Source of the DNA: an uncultured Porphyromonadaceae bacterium
GTDB lineage: Bacteria > Bacteroidota > Bacteroidia > Bacteroidales > Muribaculaceae
Direction: 5' to 3'
DNA: 64,000 bases
Assembly: GCA_900540205.1 (NCBI GenBank)
Contig: UQER01000017.1
Location: 3,712-67,711 of the forward strand
How positions within the stretch are numbered: the first letter of the stretch is position 1; each line of letters begins with the position of its first letter. The notes beneath the pieces were generated by a model, which searched no databases, was not told where the DNA came from, and saw only the letters and a program-made list of their open reading frames with translations. Of the stretch, positions 42,138 to 50,609 are shown in pieces. Both the position numbers and the translations under genes were made by a program.

Positions 42138-43871
42138 ATGAAATCATTGAAAACATATATCATCATCGCCCTGGCGGCTGCGCTTTCCGCCTGCAACGAT
42201 TTTATCGACGAACCGCCCACAGGCGTCATCGACGGCGACCTCGCCTACTCCCAGCCCGACAGAATGGTCAATGCTGCCTATGCGGCCCTGGGCGACTGCT
42301 GGTTCACCTATCCCTTCAATCTCTGGCCTTACGGCGACTTAGGATCGGACGACTGCCTTAAAGGCGGCGGTGGCACAACCGACACCGGCTACCACCCCAT
42401 GGAAATATGGTCGACACTGACCTCCACTCCCGGCGAACTTGATGAACTGTGGTACCGCCTCTACTGCAACATCTCGCGCTGCAACCGCGCCCTGACCGCG
42501 CTTGAGGAATACGGAGTGGAGAAACTCGGCGACAAGGCAGCCCAGCGCGAGGCCGAGGTGCACTTTCTGCGCGGCCACAGCTATTTCAAACTCGTGACCA
42601 TGTTCCGTCAGGTGCCCTGGATTGACAAGGCCGTGTTCGAGCAAAGCTCGCACGAGCAGGTGCGCAACGACCAGTACACCTATCAGGAACTGATGGGCAA
42701 AGTGATAGGCGAGTTCGAGATGGCCTACAACGGCCTCCCCATGGAAGTTGACGACGGGGGCGGACGTGCCAACAAGGTGGCTGCCGCTGCTTATCTGGCA
42801 AAATGCTATCTCACACTGGCGTGGGGCGACGGTTACGAGGCCACCGACGGCGTGGGCTTCATCAACGAGGAATATATGCGCAAGGTGGTGGAATACACCG
42901 AGGTGGTAAAAAAATCGCGCTACGATTATCTTGAGGATTTCGGCGATATATTCCTGCCTGAATACAAGAACAGCAAGGAATCGGTGTTCGCGGTGCAGAC
43001 CTCTCAGTACACCGAGGATCACACCCGCTTCGGCCGTGCCAACTGGTCGAACACGCTCAACGGATGCTGGGGCATGTGGTCGTGCGGATGGGATTTCCAC
43101 AAACCCTCGCAGAATCTGGTCAATGCATTCAAGACTCAGAACGGCCTGCCGATGTTCGATTCCTACAACGCCTCCAACGATTACCCCGTAAACGGCACTC
43201 CCTCCGCCCAGAAATGGGATCCGCGCCTGTTCCACACCGTGGGTATGCCCACCTTCCCCTACAAATATGAGAGCGAGTACATGATGACTACCGAAAACTC
43301 CCGCACGCCCAACACCTACGGCTACTACACATCGCTGAAGGATGTGCCCCAGCGCAGTGGCGGCGAGACTTTCGAAGGCTCATGGCAGGCTTTCGCCATG
43401 AACGACTATGTGTTCCGCTACACCGACGTGATGCTGATGCGTGCCGAAGCGCTCATCGAGCTGGGCGAACTCACGGAAGCCCGTGATATAATCAACGACA
43501 TACGCCGCCGCGCCGCCAACTCCATCGACAAGCACATCGGCTATGCCAAGGACTTCTGCGAGATTGCCGAATATCCCGCCACCTACTTCGCCGACAAGGA
43601 GACCGCCCGCAAATGTCTCCGCTGGGAGCGCCGCCTGGAGATGGCGATGGAGAGCAGCCGCTACTTCGACCTGCGCCGCTGGGGCATAGCCTCCACAGTG
43701 CTCAACGCATATTTCGAATCGGAAAAGAACGCATCCTACAACGGGACACGCTTCGGCCAGTATTATCAGGATGCACACTACACGCCGGGGAAAAACGAGT
43801 TCTACCCCATCCCCTACAACCAGCTCTACTACGTCCCCGGACTCTACGTCCAGAACAAGGGTTACAACTAA
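42138..43871 (+). CDS. SusD/RagB-family surface glycan-binding lipoprotein
   Basis: 577 residues. Lipoprotein signal with Cys19 in LSAC, so anchored on the outer membrane. TPR-like helices form the SusD fold (RCNRALTALEEYG, AEVHFLRGHSYFKLV, AAYLAKCYLTLAWG, MLMRAEALIELGEL) and the C-terminal region has the usual LRWERRLEMAMESSRYFDLRRW. It captures glycan and closes over the SusC pore. No SusE-like protein or surface endo-fructanase follows; a terminator lies 57 bp downstream. Confidence 0.94.
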   Translation: MKSLKTYIIIALAAALSACNDFIDEPPTGVIDGDLAYSQPDRMVNAAYAALGDCWFTYPFNLWPYGDLGSDDCLKGGGGTTDTGYHPMEIWSTLTSTPGELDELWYRLYCNISRCNRALTALEEYGVEKLGDKAAQREAEVHFLRGHSYFKLVTMFRQVPWIDKAVFEQSSHEQVRNDQYTYQELMGKVIGEFEMAYNGLPMEVDDGGGRANKVAAAAYLAKCYLTLAWGDGYEATDGVGFINEEYMRKVVEYTEVVKKSRYDYLEDFGDIFLPEYKNSKESVFAVQTSQYTEDHTRFGRANWSNTLNGCWGMWSCGWDFHKPSQNLVNAFKTQNGLPMFDSYNASNDYPVNGTPSAQKWDPRLFHTVGMPTFPYKYESEYMMTTENSRTPNTYGYYTSLKDVPQRSGGETFEGSWQAFAMNDYVFRYTDVMLMRAEALIELGELTEARDIINDIRRRAANSIDKHIGYAKDFCEIAEYPATYFADKETARKCLRWERRLEMAMESSRYFDLRRWGIASTVLNAYFESEKNASYNGTRFGQYYQDAHYTPGKNEFYPIPYNQLYYVPGLYVQNKGYN

Positions 43872-43927
43872 TTACGAGTGAGGAAGTTGTAAAACCGCAA
43901 AATTTCGGGGCTATGCAACAATAAATT

Positions 43928-43972
43928 CAGGCGCGAGACGTCGGACTTCCGAAGTTTCGCGCCTGTATTTTA
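43928..43972 (+). terminator. Terminator of the susC/susD operon
   Basis: CAGGCGCGAGAC pairs with GTTTCGCGCCTG (one G-T wobble), with an inner CGG/CCG stem, followed by TATTTTA. Confidence 0.75.
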
Positions 43973-44025
43973 CTCCATTGCCCGGGTTGGGAATGGCTGC
44001 GAAGACGGGCCATGGCGCAACGAAA

Positions 44026-44057
44026 TTTGCACAGTTTGGCCAAAAATCTTAACTTTG
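44026..44057 (+). promoter_or_regulatory. Promoter of rfbACB
   Basis: TTTG (44026-44029) and TAACTTTG (44050-44057) are 20 bp apart, an exact housekeeping-type promoter. The start would be near 44064, about 30 nt before the ATG. Confidence 0.72.
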
Positions 44058-44094
44058 AGGCATTTCAGAAAAAAACTTTATTTTTAGACCACAC

Positions 44095-45000
44095 ATGAAA
44101 GGAATTGTTTTGGCCGGCGGTTCGGGCACACGCCTGTATCCCATTACCAAAGGTGTGAGCAAGCAGATGCTGCCCATCTACGACAAACCGATGGTGTACT
44201 ATCCCATCTCAACATTGATGCTCGCCGGAATCAGGGACATTCTCATAATCTCCACCCCCCAGGACCTCCCCGGGTTCAAACGTCTGCTCGGCGACGGCTC
44301 GGATTATGGTGTGCGGTTCTCATATGCCGAGCAACCCAGCCCCGACGGTCTTGCGCAGGCTTTCATCATCGGCAAGGAGTTTATCGGCGACGATTCGGTG
44401 TGCCTCGTGCTGGGCGACAACATTTTCCATGGCGCCGGGTTCTCCGGACTGCTCAGCGAGGCTGTGCATGAGGCCGAGACGGCCGGCAACGCCACCGTGT
44501 TCGGTTACTGGGTTGACGACCCGCAGCGCTACGGCGTGGCCGAATTCGACGAGCAGGGCCGTTGCCTCTCCATTGAGGAAAAGCCCGAACACCCCAAGAG
44601 CAACTACGCCGTTGTAGGGTTGTATTTCTACCCCAACAAGGTGGTAGATGTGGCCGCCCACATCAAGCCTTCGGCCCGCGGCGAGCTGGAAATCACTACC
44701 GTAAACCAGGAATTCCTCAACGACGGGCAGCTGCGTGTGAAAACACTGCCCCGCGGTTTCGCATGGCTCGACACGGGCACGCACGATTCACTTGCCGACG
44801 CATCGATCTATGTGGAGGTGCTCGAAAAACGTCAGGGCCTGAAAATAGCATGTCTCGAAGGTATAGCTTACCGTCAGGGATGGATTTCGGCCGACGACAT
44901 GCGCCGCATCGCCCAGCCTATGCTCAAGAACCAGTACGGCCAGTATCTGCTCAAGGTGGTGGACGAAGTGGAGCGCACGGGGATGAAGAATCTTGATTAA
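44095..45000 (+). CDS. rfbA: Glucose-1-phosphate thymidylyltransferase
   Basis: 301 residues. LAGGSGTRLYPITKGVSKQM (6-25) is the nucleotide-binding signature of RmlA/RfbA, followed by YDKPMVYYPISTLMLAG, LVLGDNIFHG and EEKPEHPKSNYAVVGLYFY. It makes dTDP-glucose from dTTP and glucose-1-phosphate, the first step of dTDP-rhamnose and related sugars. First gene of a three-gene operon with rfbC and rfbB. Confidence 0.96.
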   Translation: MKGIVLAGGSGTRLYPITKGVSKQMLPIYDKPMVYYPISTLMLAGIRDILIISTPQDLPGFKRLLGDGSDYGVRFSYAEQPSPDGLAQAFIIGKEFIGDDSVCLVLGDNIFHGAGFSGLLSEAVHEAETAGNATVFGYWVDDPQRYGVAEFDEQGRCLSIEEKPEHPKSNYAVVGLYFYPNKVVDVAAHIKPSARGELEITTVNQEFLNDGQLRVKTLPRGFAWLDTGTHDSLADASIYVEVLEKRQGLKIACLEGIAYRQGWISADDMRRIAQPMLKNQYGQYLLKVVDEVERTGMKNLD

Positions 45001-45078
45001 ACCATCGGCCACAACCACGCGCACGCGGTTGTGCCAATCGATACGCGAAGCTATTTATTTGTTGACCAACTTACTTTC

Positions 45079-45645
45079 ATGGAAGTAATCAAAACCGATA
45101 TTGACGGCGTGCTCATCCTCGAGCCACGCATATTCAACGACCAGCGCGGATATTTTTTCGAAAGCTACAACCACCGCGCGTTCTGCGAGGCCATCGGCCG
45201 CGACATTAATTTTGTTCAGGACAATGAATCCATGTCCACCCGCGGGGTGATGCGCGGACTGCATTTCCAGCGCCCACCCTTCGCACAGGCAAAGCTTGTG
45301 CGCTGCGTGGTGGGGCGTGTGCTCGACGTTGCAGTTGACATCCGCAAGGGTTCACCCACCTACGGCCGCCATGTGGCTGTGGAGCTGTCGGCCGAGAATC
45401 ACCGTCAGTTCTTCATTCCGCGCGGCTTCGCCCACGGTTTCGCGGTGCTTAGCCCCACGGCCGTGTTCCAGTACAAATGTGACAACTATTATGCCCCTCA
45501 GGCCGACGGCGGCATCTCAATTGCCGACCCGTCGCTCGGCATCGACTGGCAGCTTGACCCCGCAGGCAGCATCCTGAGCCCCAAGGACACGGCACACCCG
45601 CTGCTGTGCGATTTCGACTCCCCGTTCACTTTCGGCGAACAATAA
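45079..45645 (+). CDS. rfbC: dTDP-4-dehydrorhamnose 3,5-epimerase
   Basis: 188 residues from ATG 45079 (MEVIKTDIDGVLILEPRIF), preferred over an upstream in-frame start at 45031 because the RmlC family begins here. Cupin fold; MRGLHFQRPPFAQAKLVRC carries the catalytic His, and GFAHGFAVLSPTAVFQYKC the active-site Tyr region. It converts dTDP-4-keto-6-deoxyglucose to the L-configured epimer. It lies before rfbB in this operon. Confidence 0.95.
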   Translation: MEVIKTDIDGVLILEPRIFNDQRGYFFESYNHRAFCEAIGRDINFVQDNESMSTRGVMRGLHFQRPPFAQAKLVRCVVGRVLDVAVDIRKGSPTYGRHVAVELSAENHRQFFIPRGFAHGFAVLSPTAVFQYKCDNYYAPQADGGISIADPSLGIDWQLDPAGSILSPKDTAHPLLCDFDSPFTFGEQ

Positions 45646-45704
45646 GACCCGTTCAGGCGTATTTACCATAGTTCAATCCCCAAAACGCACCCATACATTT
45701 ACAC

Positions 45705-46841
45705 ATGAAACGCAACATCCTCATAACCGGCGGAGCCGGATTCATCGGCTCACATGTGGTCCGCCTGTTTGTCAACAAATATCCCGACTACCATATCGTG
45801 AACCTCGACAAGCTCACATATGCGGGCAATCTCGCCACCCTCAAGGACATAGAGGACAAGCCCAACTACACTTTCGTAAAAGCCGACATCGCCGACCTCG
45901 AAGAGATGCGCCGCATCATCCGCGAGTACGACATCAACGGCATCATCCACCTCGCGGCTGAAAGCCATGTGGACCGTTCGATCAAGGACCCCTTCACTTT
46001 CGCACGCACCAACGTGATGGGCACACTGGCTCTGCTTCAGGCCGCCAAGGAATACTGGGAATCGCTTCCCGAGAAATACGAAGGCAAGCTCTTCTACCAC
46101 ATCTCAACCGACGAAGTCTACGGAGCGCTTGAACTCACACACCCCGAAGGCATCGAGTCGCCATTCTCCACCGTGGCATCCTCCGAAGGCCATCATCTGG
46201 CATTCGGCAAGGAGTATTTCCTGGAGACCACAGCCTATTCGCCCCACTCGCCCTACAGCGCATCGAAAGCATCGTCCGATCACTTTGTACGCGCCTACCA
46301 CGACACCTACGGCATGCCCACACTGGTGACCAACTGCTCGAACAACTATGGGCCCTACCAGTTCCCTGAAAAGCTCATCCCGCTGTTCATCAACAACATC
46401 CGCCACGGCAAACCGCTGCCCGTCTACGGCAAGGGCGAAAACGTGCGCGACTGGCTCTTCGTCGAAGACCACGCACGCGCCATCGACCTCATTTTCCACA
46501 AGGGCAAAGTGGCCGACACCTACAACATCGGCGGCTTCAACGAATGGAAAAACATCGACCTCATCAAAGTGATAATCCGCACCGTCGACCGTCTGCTGGG
46601 CAACCCCGAAGGATACTCCGACCACCTCATCACCTATGTGACCGACCGCCCCGGACACGACATGCGCTACGCCATCGACTCCCGCAAGCTCCAGCGTGAA
46701 CTCGGCTGGGAGCCATCACTGCAGTTCGAGGAGGGCATCGAGAAAACCGTGCAGTGGTATCTTGACCATCAGGACTGGACCGACCACATCACCTCCGGCG
46801 CCTACCAGACCTACTACGAAGACATGTACGGCAACCGCTGA
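45705..46841 (+). CDS. rfbB: dTDP-glucose 4,6-dehydratase
   Basis: 378 residues, extended SDR fold. TGGAGFIGSHVVRLF (NAD loop), LDKLTYAGNL, HISTDEVYGAL with the Thr-Asp-Glu catalytic set, and YSASKASSDHFVRAYHDTYG with catalytic Tyr and Lys. It makes dTDP-4-keto-6-deoxyglucose. No rfbD (4-keto reductase) follows, so the dTDP-L-rhamnose pathway must be finished elsewhere or the intermediate is used for another sugar. Confidence 0.96.
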   Translation: MKRNILITGGAGFIGSHVVRLFVNKYPDYHIVNLDKLTYAGNLATLKDIEDKPNYTFVKADIADLEEMRRIIREYDINGIIHLAAESHVDRSIKDPFTFARTNVMGTLALLQAAKEYWESLPEKYEGKLFYHISTDEVYGALELTHPEGIESPFSTVASSEGHHLAFGKEYFLETTAYSPHSPYSASKASSDHFVRAYHDTYGMPTLVTNCSNNYGPYQFPEKLIPLFINNIRHGKPLPVYGKGENVRDWLFVEDHARAIDLIFHKGKVADTYNIGGFNEWKNIDLIKVIIRTVDRLLGNPEGYSDHLITYVTDRPGHDMRYAIDSRKLQRELGWEPSLQFEEGIEKTVQWYLDHQDWTDHITSGAYQTYYEDMYGNR

Positions 46842-46873
46842 TTCAGCGTCCCCCACACATTATAAATTTATAA

Positions 46874-46924
46874 TAATGCATTTTACCGTAATTTTGCCAA
46901 ATTCGGTAAAATGCATTAACTTTG
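46874..46924 (+). promoter_or_regulatory. Promoter embedded in a perfect inverted repeat, head of the polysaccharide locus
   Basis: TAATGCATTTTACCG (46874-46888) and its exact complement (46904-46918) flank a 15-bp centre. The -33 TTTG (46893-46896) sits in the centre. The -7 box TAACTTTG (46917-46924) begins at the end of the right arm, with 20 bp between boxes. A factor bound to both arms would cover the whole promoter. The start would be near 46931, giving a leader of about 130 nt before the antiterminator-like gene. Confidence 0.75.
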
Positions 46925-47060
46925 TGCCGATGCAATGCAACCGCCAACGCGCCTGCACGGCACCGGAATGCCTCCCCTCAGCATCACCTCGCGCACTCCC
47001 CACAGGAGAGCATGAGGGAAGAGAGAATATGCGCCGCCCTCACCGTTTATTAGAAACGGC

Positions 47061-48128
47061 ATGACATCAACCCACGCCGACACATACGCCACTGCATTGC
47101 AGCCCAAAGCCGCGTGGCAATTCTTTCAGGGCACACTCCAGGCCGCACCGCCGTCCACCCGACGGGCCTACAGCCAGACACTCGCCTCAATGGCCCGCTA
47201 CCTCCAGGCCCACCACCTCTCCCTCAACGACATCGCTGCCGACCCGAACCATCTCACCCACTGGGCCATAGCCATGCTGCTCCACGGAGCCACCCCCAAC
47301 ACCACACTCTACTACCTCTCCACCTACACCACACTCCACAACAAGGCCACCCGTCAGGGCCTCCTCCCCCCTCTGCCCGCCCCTACCGCCCTCAAACAGC
47401 ACATCCGCTCGCTCACACCCGGCGGCAACCCGGCCGCGCAGCTTGCACAGGCCTTCAATCTCCCCGACCCGACACCCCCGGCGCCCGAAGCCACCGACAG
47501 TGACACCCCGCGATGGTTCGCCATGCGCCTCCGTCCACATAAAACCCTCCGGATCGTCACCGACCGCGTGGCCGCCACCGCCGACGGCGCAGCCCTGCTC
47601 GGCACCATCTACTATCCCCATGAAGAAATTGCCCGTCGCATCGGGCGCAAAATAATGCACGCCAGCCGCCCCGTGCTCCCCGACATCCTCTTTTTCCGCA
47701 CACGCCCCACGGCCGTCACCCCCCTGTTCCGCAACATCGGCGACCTCGCATGGTGCTACCGCACCGCCCCATCGCCAACAGCCCCCTACGCCACCATCCC
47801 CGACGCCGACATGCGCCGCTTCCAGCACACCATAGGGCTGTTCACCCCCGATCTGCGCCCCGTAGCCGACCCCGACGCACCCGCCATACATCCCGGCCAG
47901 CGCATGCTCATCACCTCCGGCCCCCTCGCCGGCCTCACCGGCACCGTCGCCCGCATCCGCCCTACCCAAATCGCCCCCACGGGCCTCCCTACCACGGATT
48001 ACACCCCTGCCCACGACGAATGCACCCTCATCGATAGCGAGTGCACCATCACCCTCACCGTCGCCGGCTTCAACTTCGGCACCTTCACCACCCGCCTCTC
48101 CCCCCACTCCCTCACCCCCCTCCCCTAA
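47061..48128 (+). CDS. Fusion of recombinase core-binding (SAM-like) domain and NusG/UpxY-like antiterminator
   Basis: 355 residues, very GC- and proline-rich. Residues 15-115 (AWQFFQGTLQAAPPSTRRAY, LASMARYLQAHHLSLNDIAA, LYYLSTYTTLHNKATRQGLL) look like the core-binding domain of tyrosine recombinases, but no catalytic domain follows. Residues 150-262 (RWFAMRLRPHKTLRIVTDRV, YYPHEEIARRIGRK, PVLPDILFFRT) resemble the NusG N-terminal domain as in UpxY proteins, and 277-300 (HPGQRMLITSGPLAGLTGTV) is a KOW motif. UpxY proteins promote transcription of their own capsule operon, and this gene is first after the promoter of a polysaccharide locus. Both domain calls are by pattern only. Confidence 0.75.
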   Translation: MTSTHADTYATALQPKAAWQFFQGTLQAAPPSTRRAYSQTLASMARYLQAHHLSLNDIAADPNHLTHWAIAMLLHGATPNTTLYYLSTYTTLHNKATRQGLLPPLPAPTALKQHIRSLTPGGNPAAQLAQAFNLPDPTPPAPEATDSDTPRWFAMRLRPHKTLRIVTDRVAATADGAALLGTIYYPHEEIARRIGRKIMHASRPVLPDILFFRTRPTAVTPLFRNIGDLAWCYRTAPSPTAPYATIPDADMRRFQHTIGLFTPDLRPVADPDAPAIHPGQRMLITSGPLAGLTGTVARIRPTQIAPTGLPTTDYTPAHDECTLIDSECTITLTVAGFNFGTFTTRLSPHSLTPLP

Positions 48129-48261
48129 CTCCGGTTTTTGGGCATTATCGTCGCCATCACACATTGTCATCATCGGTTTAAGTTTAATCAAAACTATAAA
48201 CCTCTGACAACATGCCTTATAACGAACTAATCCACCTGATTTATCATACACCCCATACATA

Positions 48262-49062
48262 ATGAAAGTAGTGCTTCTTGCCGGAGGATTCGGATCGCGA
48301 ATCTCTGAAGAATCCCAATTCAAGCCAAAGCCGATGATTGAAATCGGTGGCATGCCGATTTTGTGGCATATTATGAAAGAATATGCCCATTTCGGTCATA
48401 CCGAGTTTATTATCTGTGCCGGATACCGTCAGGAATACATCAAAGAATGGTTCGCCAATTATTTTTTGCACAACTCCGATGTAACGTTTGACTACCGTGA
48501 CAACAAGAACGAGATGACGGTGCATTGCAGCAACTGCGAACCATGGAAAGTGACAGTGGTAGATACCGGATATAACACCATGACAGGAGGCCGCATCAAA
48601 CGCATACAACGGTATGTGGGCGATGAACCTTTTTTCATGACGTATGGCGACGGTGTATGCGATGTTGATATAAACAAGCTGCTTGAATTCCACAAAAGCC
48701 ATGGCAAAATAGCCACACTTACGGCTGTAAAAATCGCACAGGACAAAGGCGTGCTCAATATCGGTGGCGACAACGCCGTCAAGTCATTCCGTGAAAAAAA
48801 CATCAGCGATGGCGCACCAATCAACGCCGGTTATATGGTGCTCGAACCGGCAATATTCGATTACATTGATGGAGATGATTGCGTGTTTGAACGGAAACCG
48901 CTTGAAACTCTGGCCCACCAGGGGGAATTGATGTCGTACATCCACGAAGGATTCTGGCAATGTATGGACAATATCAGGGAAAAAGGGATGTTGGAGAAGC
49001 TCCTCACTGCCAATGCCGCCCCATGGAAGCGGTGGGAACGCGAGGTACCTAAAGGGTTGTAG
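48262..49062 (+). CDS. rfbF: Glucose-1-phosphate cytidylyltransferase
   Basis: 266 residues. LAGGFGSRISEESQFKPKPM (6-25) is the nucleotide-binding signature specific to RfbF, followed by GGMPILWHIMKEYAHFG, FFMTYGDGVCDVDI and GFWQCMDNIREK near the C-terminus. It makes CDP-glucose from CTP and glucose-1-phosphate and supplies rfbG two genes downstream. Confidence 0.95.
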   Translation: MKVVLLAGGFGSRISEESQFKPKPMIEIGGMPILWHIMKEYAHFGHTEFIICAGYRQEYIKEWFANYFLHNSDVTFDYRDNKNEMTVHCSNCEPWKVTVVDTGYNTMTGGRIKRIQRYVGDEPFFMTYGDGVCDVDINKLLEFHKSHGKIATLTAVKIAQDKGVLNIGGDNAVKSFREKNISDGAPINAGYMVLEPAIFDYIDGDDCVFERKPLETLAHQGELMSYIHEGFWQCMDNIREKGMLEKLLTANAAPWKRWEREVPKGL

Positions 49063-49088
49063 TCATATAACGATTTTCAACACTCATT

Positions 49089-49496
49089 ATGAGCAATATC
49101 GAAAATGTCAGAATAATCCCGAGAAAGCTTATCAGCGACAGCCGCGGTTGGTTTCTCAAAGCAATAACGGGAAAGGAAGACAATTTACCCTCTTATACCG
49201 GTGAAGTGTATCTTACAATGGGTACTCCGGGGCAATCAAAGGGAGGGCACTACCATCCAATAGCAAATGAATGGTTTACCCTTATCGAGGGTAAGGCTCT
49301 GTTAAAGCTAAACGACATAGAGACCGGGGAACGAAAAGACATTGAGCTGTCCTTGGAGGCAGCAATTACAGTCTTTATTCCTCATAATGTAGCGCATCAG
49401 ATTGATAATTTAGGAGACAACAATTTCATTTTGCTTGCATACACCGACCAACTATACGACCCGTCGGATACGATAGCCTACCACATAGACGATTGA
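49089..49496 (+). CDS. WxcM/FdtA-like cupin, sugar isomerase or epimerase
   Basis: 135 residues, single cupin domain. DSRGWFLKAITG near the start and GGHYHPIANEWFTLIEGKAL (metal/His cluster H54, H56) are typical of WxcM-like sugar 3,4-ketoisomerases and RmlC-like epimerases. Between rfbF and rfbG it probably acts on the CDP-4-keto-6-deoxyglucose made there. Whether it isomerises or epimerises is not clear. Confidence 0.8.
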   Translation: MSNIENVRIIPRKLISDSRGWFLKAITGKEDNLPSYTGEVYLTMGTPGQSKGGHYHPIANEWFTLIEGKALLKLNDIETGERKDIELSLEAAITVFIPHNVAHQIDNLGDNNFILLAYTDQLYDPSDTIAYHIDD

Positions 49497-49502
49497 ATAT
49501 TT

Positions 49503-50609
49503 ATGACTCTGGATATTTTTGACAACTTTTTCAATGGTAAGCGAGTGCTCGTCACAGGGCACACCGGCTTCAAAGGCTCATGGCTCTCAATCTGGCTCCA
49601 TGAACTGGGTGCCGAAGTAATCGGTCTCGGTCTCGACCCGCTGACTGAACGTGACAATTATGTACTGTCAGGTATCGGAGGGAAAATAGCGGCCGACATA
49701 CGTGCCGATATACGCGACGGAGCAAGGATTAAGGAGATATTCGAAGAGTATCAGCCTGAAATAGTGTTCCATCTTGCGGCACAGCCACTTGTCCGGCTCA
49801 GTTACGACATACCAGTTGAGACCTACCAGACCAATGTGATGGGTACAATCAACATCCTTGAGGCCATTCGTTGCACACAGAGCGTCAAAGTGGGCGTAAT
49901 GATAACCACCGACAAATGTTACGAAAATAAAGAGCAGATTTGGGGCTACCGCGAGAATGAACCAATGGGGGGATATGACCCGTATTCTTCATCAAAGGGC
50001 GCAGCCGAGATAGCCATTGCATCGTGGCGGCGAAGTTTCTTTAACCCGAAGGATTACGAACGTCACGGCAAATCGATTGCCAGTGTTCGCGCCGGCAACG
50101 TAATCGGAGGGGGTGATTGGGCTCTCGACCGAATAATTCCTGACTGCATCCGCGCACTGGAAGATGGAAAAAACATTGACATACGCAGCCCCAAGGCTAT
50201 CCGTCCATGGCAACATGTTCTTGAGCCTCTCGGCGGCTACATGCTTCTGGCAAAAAAAATGTGGGAATCTCCTACGGAATATTGTGAAGGTTGGAATTTC
50301 GGTCCGAGAGCCGAATCAATCTCAACCGTGTGGGAGGTTGCCACAAAAGTCATCAAGCACTATGGCTCAGGCTCACTCCGCGACCTCTCCGACCCAAACG
50401 CACTACACGAAGCGAAGCTTCTTATGCTTGATATCTCCAAGGCCAAATTCCGCCTCGGCTGGGAACCGGTAATGGGCATTGACCGCACGGTCGGCATGAC
50501 TGTTGATTGGTACAGACAATATCGCAACGTTGACCCATATGAACTGTGCCGACAGCAGATCGCAGAATATTGCGCCGAGCATGATGATTTAAATAAGATT
50601 ACAAAATGA
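49503..50609 (+). CDS. rfbG: CDP-glucose 4,6-dehydratase
   Basis: 368 residues. GKRVLVTGHTGFKGSWLSIW (13-32) is the NAD-binding loop specific to RfbG, with FHLAAQPLVRLSYD, TTDKCYENKE and the YxxxK pair in YDPYSSSKGAAEIA. It makes CDP-4-keto-6-deoxyglucose, the entry to CDP-linked 6-deoxy and dideoxy sugars. It overlaps the next gene by 4 bp (ATGA). Confidence 0.95.
   Translation: MTLDIFDNFFNGKRVLVTGHTGFKGSWLSIWLHELGAEVIGLGLDPLTERDNYVLSGIGGKIAADIRADIRDGARIKEIFEEYQPEIVFHLAAQPLVRLSYDIPVETYQTNVMGTINILEAIRCTQSVKVGVMITTDKCYENKEQIWGYRENEPMGGYDPYSSSKGAAEIAIASWRRSFFNPKDYERHGKSIASVRAGNVIGGGDWALDRIIPDCIRALEDGKNIDIRSPKAIRPWQHVLEPLGGYMLLAKKMWESPTEYCEGWNFGPRAESISTVWEVATKVIKHYGSGSLRDLSDPNALHEAKLLMLDISKAKFRLGWEPVMGIDRTVGMTVDWYRQYRNVDPYELCRQQIAEYCAEHDDLNKITK

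Noticed and set aside
42339..43235. Minus-strand frame of 298 codons inside the susD gene
   Set aside because: Antisense to a well-supported SusD protein; no domain or promoter.
46874..46918. Invertible promoter of the kind that switches Bacteroides capsules
   Set aside because: The inverted repeats are only 15 bp apart and the -7 box begins at the very end of the right arm, so inversion could not turn the promoter around. No invertase gene is adjacent.
47187..48353. Minus-strand frame of 388 codons opposite the recombinase-domain/NusG fusion gene
   Set aside because: Its translation is low-complexity Gly/Glu/Val/Ala repeats, a complement effect of the C-rich plus-strand gene, which has recognisable domains.
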